A stretch of 64,000 nt of DNA from JAVBNN01 sp031551525 (GCA_031551525.1 JAVBNN010000013.1:1-64000); one strand, 5' to 3'. Shown: positions 22,870-32,185, counted from the first letter of the stretch. Notes: generated by a model not told the origin, from the letters alone. Numbers and translations are program-made.

Positions 22870-23940
22870 ATGGTGTTTTCCAAAAAAAGTTTTATTCTGA
22901 CTTTAGCCATGCTGCTGGCTATTTGTGTAGCCTTGGCCGGTTGCGGCGGGGGAGACAAAAAACCGGCGGCTCCGGCTGACAAACCGGCGGCTCCGGCAGC
23001 GGGCGCCAAAGTCGAAGGCAAGGTAATGATCTATACTTCGATCTATCCTGACATCATCGACCTGGTAAAACCGTCAGTCAAAAAAACTTTCCCCAATCTC
23101 GACGTGAACTGGTTCCAGGGCGGCACGGAAAAAGTCCTGGCTAAAATGGCCGGCGAGATGGAAGCCAAGAAAGTAGCTGCCGATCTTTTGATGGTAGCCG
23201 ATCCTTCCTACTACTACACGCTCAAAGATCAAAAAATGCTGATGAACTATGTGTCCCCCGAAGCCAAAGACGTCATCATGGGTAAAGACAAAGACGGCGC
23301 CTGGACGGCAGTGCGTATCAGCAACATGATCATCGCTTACAACACCACCAAACTCAAAGCCGAAGAAGCCCCGAAAAGCTGGAAAGACCTGACCGATCCG
23401 AAATGGAAAGGCAAAATAGCCATGCCTAACCCGCTTTTGTCGGGTACCGCCTACGTGGCTGTAGCGGCTCTCGCTGACAAATACGGCTGGGAATATTTTG
23501 ACAAACTCAAAGCCAACGACCTTCGCGTAGAAGAAGGCAACTCCGCCATCCAAAACAAACTGTTGACCGGCGAATATCTGGCGGTCATGATCCTTGAAGA
23601 AAACATCCTTAAAATGGCCGGTACCAAAAACGAACCGGTAAAAGTAGTGTATCCCGCAGACGGCACCATAGTAGTACCTAGCCCGATCGGCATCATCAGC
23701 AGCACGCAAAATGCGGCCGGCGCCAAAGCTATGGTAGACTACTGGCTTTCCAAGGAAGGCCAGAAAACTATCGTTACCGGCTGGATGCATTCAGTGCGCG
23801 GCGATATAGATCCGCCTAAAGGCGCGCCTCCTTTGAAGACTTTTGCCGACAAAGCCATGCCGACTAACTGGGAAAAATTTGCTAAAGAAAAAGAACAGTA
23901 TAAAGAAGGTTTCCGCGTCAGAGTTATGGACAAGAAATAA
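22870..23940 (+). CDS. Fe(III)-type ABC transporter substrate-binding lipoprotein (copy 2)
   Basis: A 356-aa paralogue of the preceding gene, nearly identical over most of its length, including long stretches of identical DNA (the region coding WKDLTDPKWKGKIAMPNP is almost unchanged). Same lipobox VALAGC, slightly longer linker (PAAPAAGAK). Differences cluster in the N-terminal lobe and the C-terminal quarter (TKNEPVKVVYPADGTIVVPS), so ligand affinity may differ. Clear recent tandem duplication. Strong AAGGAGG site. Confidence 0.88.
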   Translation: MVFSKKSFILTLAMLLAICVALAGCGGGDKKPAAPADKPAAPAAGAKVEGKVMIYTSIYPDIIDLVKPSVKKTFPNLDVNWFQGGTEKVLAKMAGEMEAKKVAADLLMVADPSYYYTLKDQKMLMNYVSPEAKDVIMGKDKDGAWTAVRISNMIIAYNTTKLKAEEAPKSWKDLTDPKWKGKIAMPNPLLSGTAYVAVAALADKYGWEYFDKLKANDLRVEEGNSAIQNKLLTGEYLAVMILEENILKMAGTKNEPVKVVYPADGTIVVPSPIGIISSTQNAAGAKAMVDYWLSKEGQKTIVTGWMHSVRGDIDPPKGAPPLKTFADKAMPTNWEKFAKEKEQYKEGFRVRVMDKK

Positions 23941-23950
23941 TTTAAAGACC

Positions 23951-23980
23951 GGGGGGCTGTCAACAGGCGGCCCCCTTTAC
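23951..23980 (+). terminator. Weak terminator/attenuator before the permease gene
   Basis: A G-rich arm (23951-23956) pairs with GCCCCC (23970-23975) around ACAG-containing loop sequence, followed only by TTTA. It probably lowers permease and ATPase expression relative to the binding proteins. Confidence 0.5.
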
Positions 23981-24032
23981 CCTAAGGCTCAGTATTCGAG
24001 TGGCCTAAGATTTACAATACCAGTCTGGAGAA

Positions 24033-25727
24033 GTGGATTTTGTGAACAACAAGTTTTGTTTACCGCGGTTTGACAGCAAATTCATAGTGATATCCATATC
24101 AGTGCTATTGCTGATAATGTTTATCGTTTTACCAATGGTTTTTCTCATTTATAGCAGTTTTATGATAGATGGGCAGATCAATTTCAACAACTATCAGGAA
24201 GTGTACAGCAAGGACGTCAACTGGCGGGCGCTGGTCAACACTCTGCAACTGTCGCTTTCGGTAATGATCTGTAGTCTCATCATCACTTTCCCTCTGGCCT
24301 GGCTGGTTGGGCGCACCAATCTTCCCGCCAAGGGATTTTTCCGTACCACGCTGGTCGCGACCTATATGATACCGCCTTATGTGGGCGCTATTGCCTGGAT
24401 ACAGCTTTTAAATCCAAGCGTGGGCTATTTGAACATGATCCTAAAGTGGATGTTTACCCTGCAAACATCTCCTTTCGATATTTACACCATGGGTGGGCTG
24501 ACGTGGGTATTGACCCTGTTTTATTCACCCTTCGCTTTTATTACCATTTCAAGGGCTATGGAAAAAATGGACCCCACCCTCGAGGAGGCGGCTAGAATTT
24601 CCGGCGCGACGCCACTACAGACACTTAAAGACATCACCTTGCCGCTCATGGCTCCCAGCATACTGGCGGGTGGACTTTTAGTATTTATATCGGCAGCTTC
24701 CTGCTTCGGCATCCCGTCCATTGTCGGCATGCCCAGCAATATCGAAGTAATGACTACGAGGATAGTGACTTACGCCTATATGGGCGACAGCAAGGGCATC
24801 CGCGACGCAACGGCGCTGGCTGTATCGCTCATGCTGTTTGCCAACGGGTTGCTTTTTATGATGAGTTTCATGCTTGGACGTAAGGACTATACGACTATCG
24901 GCGGAAAGAGCACACGGCCCAATATAGTAAATCTCGGAAAATGGCGCTGGATAGCCTTTTCCGGCATATCGCTCTACAGCCTTATCTCGGTAATACTGCC
25001 GCTGGGCTCTATACTATTGACGTCGCTCATCGGTACTCTTTCCAAACCCATTGGCCTTGACAACCTTACTTTTGAAAACTGGAAGCCGGTCATCAACAGC
25101 GACCAGTACATAGAGCCAATTTTCAACAGCCTTCTGTACGCGGTCATTGCCGCGACAGCCGGTACCATAATAGCCATTTTCATCTCCTACCTTTTGGTCA
25201 AGACCAAAGTAAAGGGACGGCAAATACCCGATCTTTTGATAACCATAGGCGGAGCGACGCCCAGTATAGTCATAGCTTTAGCCATGATCATAACCTTCTC
25301 GGGGAAATTCGGACTAAACCTTTATTCTACAGTCGCGGTACTGGTCATTGCCTACCTGGTCAAATATATGACCATGTCAGTCAGGACGATCACCGCATCT
25401 TTGAGCCAGGTACATTCATCGCTCGAAGAGGCGGCGCTCAACTCGGGCGCCAGTTGGCTGCGCACCTGCAAAGACATAATACTGCCGCTGGTGGCGCCGT
25501 CGGTAGTGGCGGGCTGGTTTTTGATCTTCATGCCGTCCTTTTACGAACTGACCATGTCCATCCTGCTCTACGGCTCGGAAACCAAGACCATAGGCGTTTT
25601 GCTCTATGAACTGCAAACATATGCCGACACGCAAAACGCGTCGGTGCTGTCTGTACTGATATTGGGGATAGTGCTTTTGGGCAACATAATTTTGAATAAA
25701 GTCAGCAAAGGCAACATTGGCATATAA
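24033..25727 (+). CDS. Fe(III)-type ABC transporter permease, fused double domain (FbpB-like)
   Basis: A 564-aa integral membrane protein with two complete binding-protein-dependent permease domains in tandem, as in FbpB/SfuB. Each half has an EAA loop contacting the ATPase: EEAARISGATPLQTLKDITL in the first and EEAALNSGASWLRTCKDIIL in the second. About 12 hydrophobic helices. The GTG at 24033 is close to its GGAG; a GTG at 24042 is an alternative start. Operon with the two binding proteins and the ATPase. Confidence 0.9.
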   Translation: MDFVNNKFCLPRFDSKFIVISISVLLLIMFIVLPMVFLIYSSFMIDGQINFNNYQEVYSKDVNWRALVNTLQLSLSVMICSLIITFPLAWLVGRTNLPAKGFFRTTLVATYMIPPYVGAIAWIQLLNPSVGYLNMILKWMFTLQTSPFDIYTMGGLTWVLTLFYSPFAFITISRAMEKMDPTLEEAARISGATPLQTLKDITLPLMAPSILAGGLLVFISAASCFGIPSIVGMPSNIEVMTTRIVTYAYMGDSKGIRDATALAVSLMLFANGLLFMMSFMLGRKDYTTIGGKSTRPNIVNLGKWRWIAFSGISLYSLISVILPLGSILLTSLIGTLSKPIGLDNLTFENWKPVINSDQYIEPIFNSLLYAVIAATAGTIIAIFISYLLVKTKVKGRQIPDLLITIGGATPSIVIALAMIITFSGKFGLNLYSTVAVLVIAYLVKYMTMSVRTITASLSQVHSSLEEAALNSGASWLRTCKDIILPLVAPSVVAGWFLIFMPSFYELTMSILLYGSETKTIGVLLYELQTYADTQNASVLSVLILGIVLLGNIILNKVSKGNIGI

Positions 25728-25741
25728 GAGGAGTGGAGATT

Positions 25742-26791
25742 TTGGCGCAGATAAAGATCGATCGCATAACCAAACGTTTCGGTGATGTTACGGCAGTGGA
25801 CAGCTTCTGCCTTGATATAGCCGATGGCGAATTTATTTCGATACTCGGGCCGTCCGGCTGTGGCAAGACCACCATGCTCAGGATGATCGCCGGCTTTGAA
25901 AAAGCAACCGAAGGGGACATATATATCGGCGAGAAGCTGGTGTCTTCTTCCACCCAAAACACTTTCGTTCCGCCGGAGAAACGGGATATCGGCATGGTTT
26001 TCCAGTCGTATGCCGTGTGGCCGCACATGACAGTGTTTGACAATGTCGCTTATCCCTTGAAAATTAAAAAGAAAAGCAAAGAGGAAATAAAAAACCGGGT
26101 AGCGCAGGTACTGGAGATGGTACATCTAACACCGTATACGGCCCGCTTTCCGCACCAATTGTCCGGCGGACAACAACAGCGGGTGGCACTGGGGCGTGCT
26201 CTTGTAGCGGAGCCGGATCTTTTGCTCCTCGACGAGCCGCTATCCAATCTTGACGCCAAACTCAGGGAAAGCATGCGCTTTGAAATAAAAGCCCTGCAAG
26301 AGAAGATGGGTATAACAGTAGTCTATGTTACCCACGATCAGGCAGAGGCCATGGCGATGAGCGACCGTATCGTGGTCATGCATGGCGGCGTGGTGCAGCA
26401 GATAGACCGACCGGTAGCCATTTACGAAAACCCGGCCAATCAGGTTGTAGCTGACTTTATCGGTCTCGTAAACTTCATTGACGCCACAGTCGAAAACGAC
26501 CGCGTATGTATGAATGACCTTAAATGTGAACTGAGGCAGAGCAGCGGCGTGTCCGGCCAGGCAGTAGTAGCGGTGCGCCCCGAGCATATTAGCATCAGCA
26601 AACAGGATGGCCAGGGCGCTATGCAAGGCAAGCTGATACACAAAGTTTACCTCGGCGACTCGGTAGACTACCGGGTATTGGTGGGCTCACAGGAGATACG
26701 CATTATCAACCAGGCCGACCAATTCGAAGAATTCGCCGAAGGCGAAAATGTGTATGTAAATTTTGAAAAATTCCTGGTTTTTCCCAAATAA
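25742..26791 (+). CDS. Fe(III)-type ABC transporter ATP-binding protein (FbpC-like)
   Basis: A 349-aa CUT1/Fbp-type ATPase with Walker A GPSGCGKTT, Q-loop VFQSYAVWPHMTV, signature LSGGQQQRVALGRAL and Walker B LLLLDEPLSNLD with the H-loop VTHDQAEAM. A TOBE-type C-terminal domain (about 245-349) probably regulates activity. TTG at 25742 is chosen because its GAGGAG site is 8 bases upstream; the GTG at 25733 lies inside that site. It powers import with the permease encoded just upstream. Confidence 0.9.
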   Translation: MAQIKIDRITKRFGDVTAVDSFCLDIADGEFISILGPSGCGKTTMLRMIAGFEKATEGDIYIGEKLVSSSTQNTFVPPEKRDIGMVFQSYAVWPHMTVFDNVAYPLKIKKKSKEEIKNRVAQVLEMVHLTPYTARFPHQLSGGQQQRVALGRALVAEPDLLLLDEPLSNLDAKLRESMRFEIKALQEKMGITVVYVTHDQAEAMAMSDRIVVMHGGVVQQIDRPVAIYENPANQVVADFIGLVNFIDATVENDRVCMNDLKCELRQSSGVSGQAVVAVRPEHISISKQDGQGAMQGKLIHKVYLGDSVDYRVLVGSQEIRIINQADQFEEFAEGENVYVNFEKFLVFPK

Positions 26792-26806
26792 TATAAAAAC
26801 AGGTAC

Positions 26807-26850
26807 AAACCCTTGACCGCAATGTATACAAATGCAGTCAAGGGTTTTTT
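26807..26850 (+). terminator. Terminator of the ABC transporter operon
   Basis: AAACCCTTGAC and GTCAAGGGTTT with an additional GCA/TGC inner pair, then TTTTTT; 15 bp after the ATPase stop. Confidence 0.9.
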
Positions 26851-26973
26851 CATTGCCAAAGAATAAAAAAAGTTATAAAATTTAAATAAGGAAACATCAT
26901 TATCACAGTTCCTGTTCCTGGATGTTGCGCAGACACGATACCCCGCGACCACATCAAAAAGGAGGTAATGGAT

Positions 26974-27396
26974 ATGACGGATTTTGATGTTAGCACAGCA
27001 GTAATAATAGGTGCAACGAGTACAGTCAAAAAGATAGTGCTGGAGGATGATACGGCCGCTTATTACGGCAGCCGCAAACTTGGTACGCTGATAGCCTCGC
27101 CGGTATACGTAGGCATGATGATCGACGCCTGCACCAATATTGTAGACAGCAGATTGCCCGCTGGCCTGACTACCGTCGGCATCAGGACGGAAATTACCCA
27201 CACGGCGCCGGCCAGCCTCGGGATGGTCGTCAGTGTGACGGCGGCCTTGGTGGAGGCAAAGCGCGACAGGGTTTCTTTTGAAATCACTATAGCCGACGAT
27301 GCCGGCATAACGGGCATAGGACGGCACGACCGGGTAGTTGTGGACGGGGAAGAGCTCATTGAAAGAGCCAGAAAACGGCTGCTGGAAAAACTCTAG
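26974..27396 (+). CDS. Hotdog-fold thioesterase (fluoroacetyl-CoA thioesterase-like)
   Basis: A 140-aa single hotdog domain. LIASPVYVGMMIDACTNIVD resembles the central helix region and GLTTVGIRTEITHTAPASLG the following strand of FlK-type thioesterases; GRHDRVVVD ends the fold. It probably hydrolyses small acyl-CoA thioesters or acts in detoxification; the substrate is unknown. ATG 26974 is chosen because the GGAGG lies eight bases upstream, while the ATG at 26968 is only three bases away. Confidence 0.8.
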   Translation: MTDFDVSTAVIIGATSTVKKIVLEDDTAAYYGSRKLGTLIASPVYVGMMIDACTNIVDSRLPAGLTTVGIRTEITHTAPASLGMVVSVTAALVEAKRDRVSFEITIADDAGITGIGRHDRVVVDGEELIERARKRLLEKL

Positions 27397-27408
27397 GAAC
27401 GAGCAATA

Positions 27409-27437
27409 AAAAGGGGACGCAGTTTGCGTCCCCTTTT
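27409..27437. terminator. Bidirectional terminator
   Basis: AAAAGGGGACGC and GCGTCCCCTTTT form a perfect 12-bp stem around a 5-nt loop, between the thioesterase gene and the convergent secreted-protein gene. Confidence 0.92.
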
Positions 27438-27449
27438 ACATATCATCGT

Positions 27450-28052
27450 CTATTTGACCGGAGCGGTTTCTTTGTTTTCGCTATTTTGTGCGGTGGTGGC
27501 TGGAACGGGAGGTTTGGCGGCCTCGGGCAGTTTCAAAAGTTCGGCCCATTCTTTGACCGTTTCAGCCGGTATATGGTATATAGCCCGTCCTTTGGGTTCG
27601 AAATGCACCTGTATCACAAGTTCCTCGCCTTTTTCTATCGCCGCTTCGGTCATGGGCGGCAGTTCTTTGTGCCCGGTCCGGTAGATAGGAACGGAAGAAT
27701 ATCCGTAACGGGAAACGTCGTTTGGTGCGAGTGGCAGGGAATTTATGCGGTTATAGGTGACCTGGATGTCCATCGCTTCACCTAGCATGACGCCGCGCGC
27801 CAAAGTGAAGTTCAAGAGAAAATAGGTTTCGATTAACGGTTGATTGCCGGGTACGGGCTTATATTTCTTGATCAGGGATATGGTGTGCATATTATGCTGG
27901 GCATCGGCGAAAGTATATTTGCTGGTATAGGTCTGCTCGCCGGTAAAAGGCTCTACGCTGGTTTCAATAGCGGCAAGCGCCTGTCCTGGCAAAAAGAGCG
28001 CGGCGACAAATAACAGCGCAGAAAAGTAACGTTTAAAAGCGGGTATGTTCAT
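27450..28052 (-). CDS. Secreted protein of unknown function, 200 aa
   Basis: It has a Sec signal peptide (YFSALLFVAALFLPGQALA, cleavage near residue 27) followed by a beta-rich domain (YTSKYTFADAQHNMHTISLI) and a C-terminal Pro/Ala/Glu-rich tail (EAAKPPVPATTAQNSENKE). No recognised domain. It is probably periplasmic. GGAGG precedes the ATG. It ends against the bidirectional terminator shared with the thioesterase gene. Confidence 0.7.
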   Translation of the reverse strand: MNIPAFKRYFSALLFVAALFLPGQALAAIETSVEPFTGEQTYTSKYTFADAQHNMHTISLIKKYKPVPGNQPLIETYFLLNFTLARGVMLGEAMDIQVTYNRINSLPLAPNDVSRYGYSSVPIYRTGHKELPPMTEAAIEKGEELVIQVHFEPKGRAIYHIPAETVKEWAELLKLPEAAKPPVPATTAQNSENKETAPVK

Positions 28053-28183
28053 ACTGACCTCCTGAAGAAAAGAAAAATTTTACTCTTTAATTATCCTTTA
28101 AAAGCAGGATAAAAGCAAGTAGCTTTAAATAAATGCCGCAACATGGTAAAGTATAGCTATAAACAGCAAAGGCGGTATGGCAA

Positions 28184-28756
28184 ATGGACAAAAAAAGGTG
28201 TCCCTGGGCAGGGCAGGAGGAAATTTATATCAGGTATCACGACCTTGAGTGGGGGCGAGCGGTACACGACGACCGGCTGCTGTTCGAGTTTTTGCTGCTC
28301 GAGGGTATGCAGGCAGGCCTCAGCTGGATAACCGTATTGAAGAAACGGGAAAATTTCCGCCGGGCTTTTGACGGTTTCGATCCTGACGCCATCGCCGGTT
28401 ACACGGAAAAAGACTCCGAACGCCTGCTGGCGGATGCCGGCATTATCAGGAACCGTCTGAAAATAGCGGCAGCCATAGTCAATGCCCGGGCGTACCTCAA
28501 AGTAAAAGCAGAATACGGGAGTTTTGACAAATATATCTGGCAGTTTACCGGCGGACAGCCTATAGTAAACCACTGGTCCGATGCCAGCGAAGTGCCGGCG
28601 GAAACGGAACTGGCGCAAAAGATGAGTAAAGATCTTAAAAAACGCGGTTTTAAATTTGTCGGCCCCACCATCTGCTACGCTTTCATGCAGGCGACCGGCA
28701 TGGTGAACGACCATTTGACCACTTGTTTTGCGCATAAGGAGGCGGGAAATGTTTGA
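28184..28756 (+). CDS. tag: DNA-3-methyladenine glycosylase I (Tag)
   Basis: A 190-aa enzyme of normal Tag length that excises 3-methyladenine from DNA. Zinc-binding residues are visible as RCPW near the N-terminus, RYHDLEWG, and NDHLTTCFAH at the C-terminus (His-X3-Cys). LEGMQAGLSWITVLKKRENF and the FVGPTICYAFMQATG segment are characteristic. It overlaps the next gene by 8 bp. Its fold is unrelated to that of the AlkA-like enzyme at 14800, giving overlapping alkylation repair. Confidence 0.94.
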   Translation: MDKKRCPWAGQEEIYIRYHDLEWGRAVHDDRLLFEFLLLEGMQAGLSWITVLKKRENFRRAFDGFDPDAIAGYTEKDSERLLADAGIIRNRLKIAAAIVNARAYLKVKAEYGSFDKYIWQFTGGQPIVNHWSDASEVPAETELAQKMSKDLKKRGFKFVGPTICYAFMQATGMVNDHLTTCFAHKEAGNV

Positions 28757-29927
28757 ATGTACACTAAATCCCTATAAAGGCCGCAGGCCGGATCTGTGCG
28801 CGGAATTTTCAGCGGGGGAAGTAAAAGCGGTACAGCTCTACCACAGCAGCTTCCCCCAGTACGAGCCGACGCCGCTGGTTTCTTTGCCCTGTCTGGCTGA
28901 TCACTTGGGGGTAGAGGCAGTACATGTAAAAGATGAGTCGGCGCGCTTTTCGTTGAATGCCTTCAAAGTGCTGGGGGCGTCTTACGCCATAGCCCGCCTG
29001 CTAGCGGAAAAGACCGGGCTTGGCCTCTCTGGGCTCGATTATGAAAAACTGCTCCGCAGTGGCGCGGACGGCCTGACTTTTGCCACCACCACCGACGGCA
29101 ACCACGGGCGCGGTGTGGCCTGGACGGCTAAACTGCTCGGTCAGAAAGCCGTGGTGAATATGCCCAAGGGAACGGTCAATCAGCGGGTAAAGGCTATAGA
29201 GGCCTTGGGCGCGACGGTTACCGTGACCGATATGAACTATGATGATACTGTGCGCTATACCGCCCAAGAGGCGGAAAAATACGGCTGGATAGTGGTGCAG
29301 GATACTGCCTGGCCGGGTTATGAAAAAATACCGCTCTGGATCATGAAAGGCTACGCCACCATGGCCGCTGAGTCAATAGAACAAATGGAAAAACCGCCGA
29401 CCCACGTATTTTTGCAGGCCGGGGTAGGCTCAATGGCGGCCGGGGTACTGGCGGCGCTACTGGAACACTACAAAGAAAAAGCCCCGCGTTTTATCCTGAT
29501 GGAAGCACAGCAGGCGGACTGTTTTTATCGCTCGGCTGCGCAGGCGCTGGAAGAGCCGCTGGCGGCAGGCGGCGACCTTGCTACCATTATGGCCGGGCTG
29601 GCTTGCGGCGAAGCCAACATACTGGCCTGGCCCATCCTGCAAAATCACTGCACGGCCTTTTTGTCGGCTACTGACCGGGCGTCTGCCTTCGGGATGCGCA
29701 TACTGGGCAGTCCGCTAGCGGGTGACCGGCGGGTAATTTCGGGAGAATCGGGTGCGGTGGGAGCCGGAGTGCTGTATGGTATCATGCGCGGCCAAAGCGG
29801 AGAATGGGCAAAAAACCTGGCCCTTGATCGACAGTCCCGCGTACTGCTCTTTAGTACGGAAGGAGCGACAGACGAAGAGAATTACCGCAAAATCGTGTGG
29901 GAAGGAAAGTATTCTCTGGAGGAATGA
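28749..29927 (+). CDS. dpaL: Diaminopropionate ammonia-lyase
   Basis: A 392-aa PLP enzyme of fold type II. The PLP lysine is in SARFSLNAFKVLGASYA, followed by FATTTDGNHGRGVAWTAKLL and the PLP-phosphate Gly-rich loop QAGVGSMAAGV. It converts 2,3-diaminopropionate to pyruvate and ammonia (also acting on Ser). ATG 28749 is chosen for the AAGGAGG site; a longer frame to 28728 lies within tag. Amino-acid degradation fits an anaerobic fermenter. It overlaps tag and lies 3 bp before the dipeptidase gene, so the three are probably one transcript. Confidence 0.93.
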   Translation: MFECTLNPYKGRRPDLCAEFSAGEVKAVQLYHSSFPQYEPTPLVSLPCLADHLGVEAVHVKDESARFSLNAFKVLGASYAIARLLAEKTGLGLSGLDYEKLLRSGADGLTFATTTDGNHGRGVAWTAKLLGQKAVVNMPKGTVNQRVKAIEALGATVTVTDMNYDDTVRYTAQEAEKYGWIVVQDTAWPGYEKIPLWIMKGYATMAAESIEQMEKPPTHVFLQAGVGSMAAGVLAALLEHYKEKAPRFILMEAQQADCFYRSAAQALEEPLAAGGDLATIMAGLACGEANILAWPILQNHCTAFLSATDRASAFGMRILGSPLAGDRRVISGESGAVGAGVLYGIMRGQSGEWAKNLALDRQSRVLLFSTEGATDEENYRKIVWEGKYSLEE

Positions 29928-29930
29928 AAT

Positions 29931-30974
29931 ATGTGCAATAAAATTAAAATAGCAACTTTATTGTTACTGCTGCTGGCCTTTTGCCTGACTGCCGGGGCGG
30001 CGCCCAAGGCCTGCCCGCCGGATATGGCCGCCATAGTGGGTTTTTACCAGGGCGAAGGGGAAAATATCCTCATCCGCGAACGGGGCGGGCGGTTGGAGCT
30101 GCTTTATGGCGTGACCGTTGGAGACTACGCTTTTGATCAAAGCAATGTATATCAACTGGTAAAAAACCGTTATGACGAATATACGCTCAACATAGCGGAT
30201 CCACGCGACGGAGAGGGTACTGCCATATTGAAGTTCGAGCGCGACAAAGAAGGGGTCGGAGTGACTGCTACAATAGAGAAAAAGCGCTTTACCAGGCGGT
30301 TTTTCCCGACAGAGCGGGGAGACGTTTTTACCATAGCGCCGGTAAAAGATATAGCGCAGCTCAGGAGCGCGGCCAAGGCGGCCAATATGCCCGGTCAGCC
30401 CGCCCGACTTTTGACAGCCGAACTGGTGGAGATAAACACACTGGAGCCGGGCATCAGGGTGGATATGCCGTATGCCCGTAAAGACAACCTTTTCAACACG
30501 CCGGTATACGAAAGTGAACGCGCTTTTTTGGAAATGAATACCGCCCGCGCTTTGCAGCGGGTACATAAACAGCTGGCAGCCTTTGGCCTTGGCATAGTTG
30601 TGTGGGATGCCTACCGGCCCTGGTATATCAGCAAGACTTTTTACGACGCTTTGCCGGACAAAGACAAAAAGCTGCTGGAAGATCCCCAAAAAGGCGGTTC
30701 TCCTCACAACCGGGGTACGGCGGTCGATGTCTCGCTCTACACTTTAGCTGACGGCCAGACCGTAGGCATGCCCAGCAACTTTGACGAACCATCTTTGCGC
30801 GCCACACGATGTTTTCAGGGTGGCAGCGAACTCTTGCGCTGGCGGCGCGACCTTTTGCGCCTTGTAATGGAAAACGAAGGCTTTACAGGTGTTGACCATG
30901 AATGGTGGCATTATGACTATAAAGAGGCCGCGAAATACCGCCTGCTAAACACCGCGTTCAGCGAGATAAAATGA
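29931..30974 (+). CDS. Exported D-alanyl-D-alanine dipeptidase (VanX/DdpX-like, M15D)
   Basis: A 347-aa protein with a Sec signal peptide (IATLLLLLLAFCLTAGAA), an N-terminal domain of unknown role (about 25-150) and a C-terminal M15D zinc dipeptidase domain. The zinc motif SPHNRGTAVD (His259, Asp264) and EWWHYD (about 322-328) are present, with DAYRPW as the substrate Arg region. It cleaves D-Ala-D-Ala-type dipeptides in the periplasm, probably in cell-wall recycling; no van resistance genes are nearby. Confidence 0.9.
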   Translation: MCNKIKIATLLLLLLAFCLTAGAAPKACPPDMAAIVGFYQGEGENILIRERGGRLELLYGVTVGDYAFDQSNVYQLVKNRYDEYTLNIADPRDGEGTAILKFERDKEGVGVTATIEKKRFTRRFFPTERGDVFTIAPVKDIAQLRSAAKAANMPGQPARLLTAELVEINTLEPGIRVDMPYARKDNLFNTPVYESERAFLEMNTARALQRVHKQLAAFGLGIVVWDAYRPWYISKTFYDALPDKDKKLLEDPQKGGSPHNRGTAVDVSLYTLADGQTVGMPSNFDEPSLRATRCFQGGSELLRWRRDLLRLVMENEGFTGVDHEWWHYDYKEAAKYRLLNTAFSEIK

Positions 30975-30975
30975 G

Positions 30976-31001
30976 CCCGGGTTTCTGTTTGCCGGGGTTT
31001 T
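30976..31001 (+). terminator. Weak terminator after the dipeptidase gene
   Basis: A 5-bp CCCGG/CCGGG stem with a 10-nt loop, then GGTTTTGTGG. Read-through into the folate genes is possible. Confidence 0.45.
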
Positions 31002-31046
31002 GTGGTAAACTGTTCGTATAAGTTTTTCATTTGGGAGGTAAACTCA

Positions 31047-31412
31047 GTGTTTATAATAAAAGAGTTTGAATTTGACGCTGCGCATTATTTGCCGGAATAT
31101 AAAGGAAAATGTGAGGCGCTGCACGGCCATACGTATAAACTGGCGGTCAAGCTGGAAGGCCGTCCCAACGCAGAAAGCATGATCATGGATTTTGTCGAAC
31201 TCAAGAGCATCGTCAAACAGGCAGTCATTGAAAAGCTCGATCATACCTGCCTGAACGATATCATACCGCAGTCTTCGGCGGAAAATATCATCGTCTGGAT
31301 ATGGGAGCAGCTGGAAAAACCGCTGAAACGCGATAACTGTCGGCTGTATGAAATAGAACTGTGGGAGACCAGGACTAGCGGGATAGTATACCGCGGGGAG
31401 ACTTTGACATGA
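31047..31412 (+). CDS. 6-pyruvoyltetrahydropterin synthase-type protein (COG0720), likely FolB substitute
   Basis: A 121-aa T-fold enzyme. Zinc ligands His13, His26 and His28 are seen in FDAAHYL and CEALHGHTY. The motif C22-E23-x-x-HGH combines the Cys typical of QueD/PTPS with the Glu typical of PTPS-III, a pattern linked to making 6-hydroxymethyl-dihydropterin from dihydroneopterin triphosphate. It is the first gene of an overlapping folate cluster that contains no folB, which supports that role; a QueD function cannot be excluded. GTG start with a GGGAGG site eight bases upstream. Confidence 0.85.
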   Translation: MFIIKEFEFDAAHYLPEYKGKCEALHGHTYKLAVKLEGRPNAESMIMDFVELKSIVKQAVIEKLDHTCLNDIIPQSSAENIIVWIWEQLEKPLKRDNCRLYEIELWETRTSGIVYRGETLT

Positions 31413-32185
31413 TGAAAGACGTGCAGAGCGAAAAGGATCACCGGCAGGTGCCCTTGAAACACGTCGGTGTACGCGGTCTGCATTGGCCGCTCAAGATGAA
31501 AGACCGCGACCGGGGCGAACAAAGTACGGTGGGTGAGCTGGCTTTAGCGGTGGATTTACCGCATGATGCGCGTGGCACACATATGAGCCGGTTCGTGGAG
31601 TGCCTGCAAAACATTGAAAGTATTTCCTATGAAGACATAGAAAAAATACTCGATACGCTAAAAACAGCCCTCGGAGCAGAAAAAGCCATGATGGACATGG
31701 AATTTCCATATTTCATCTATAAAAAGGCCCCGGTGAGCGGCCTTCTGGCGCCGGTAGATCTGCGCTGCGTATATCACGCGGAAAAAGGCACGGAGTATTC
31801 CTTGCGGATGCAGGTGGATACTCCGATCATGACGCTTTGCCCCTGTTCGAAAGAAATAAGCTGCCACGGAGCGCACAACCAGCGGGCCATAGCCAGTATA
31901 GAAGTGGAAACGCGCGGGCTGGTGTGGATAGAAGAACTGGCAGAACTGGCCGCCCGTGGAGGGAGCAGCGAGGTATATTCCCTGCTTAAGCGGCCAGATG
32001 AAAAATATATAACAGAAACGTCTTACGAAAACCCGCGTTTTGTCGAGGACGCAGTACGTGAGATCGCGCTCTTGCTGGAAAAGCATCCGCGCATCATCTG
32101 GTACCGGGTAACGGTAGACAGCATAGAGAGCATACATAACCACAACGCTTTCGCCTGTGTCGAGAAAGGCTGGCTGGTAAAATGA
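31409..32185 (+). CDS. folE2: GTP cyclohydrolase FolE2 (type IB)
   Basis: A 258-aa enzyme that opens GTP to 7,8-dihydroneopterin triphosphate, the first step of folate synthesis. Family motifs: VGVRGLHWPL near the N-terminus, MSRFVECL, TLCPCSKEISCHGAHNQR (catalytic Cys and metal His region) and ESIHNHNAFA at the C-terminus. The IB type works with metals other than zinc. ATG overlaps the stop of the PTPS gene by 4 bp, and its own stop overlaps folP by 4 bp: tight translational coupling. Confidence 0.95.
   Translation: MMKDVQSEKDHRQVPLKHVGVRGLHWPLKMKDRDRGEQSTVGELALAVDLPHDARGTHMSRFVECLQNIESISYEDIEKILDTLKTALGAEKAMMDMEFPYFIYKKAPVSGLLAPVDLRCVYHAEKGTEYSLRMQVDTPIMTLCPCSKEISCHGAHNQRAIASIEVETRGLVWIEELAELAARGGSSEVYSLLKRPDEKYITETSYENPRFVEDAVREIALLLEKHPRIIWYRVTVDSIESIHNHNAFACVEKGWLVK

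Noticed and set aside
31047..31412. Plain QueD assignment for queuosine synthesis
   Set aside because: The CExxHGH motif and the folate-operon context with missing folB make a folate role more likely; QueD activity is left open.
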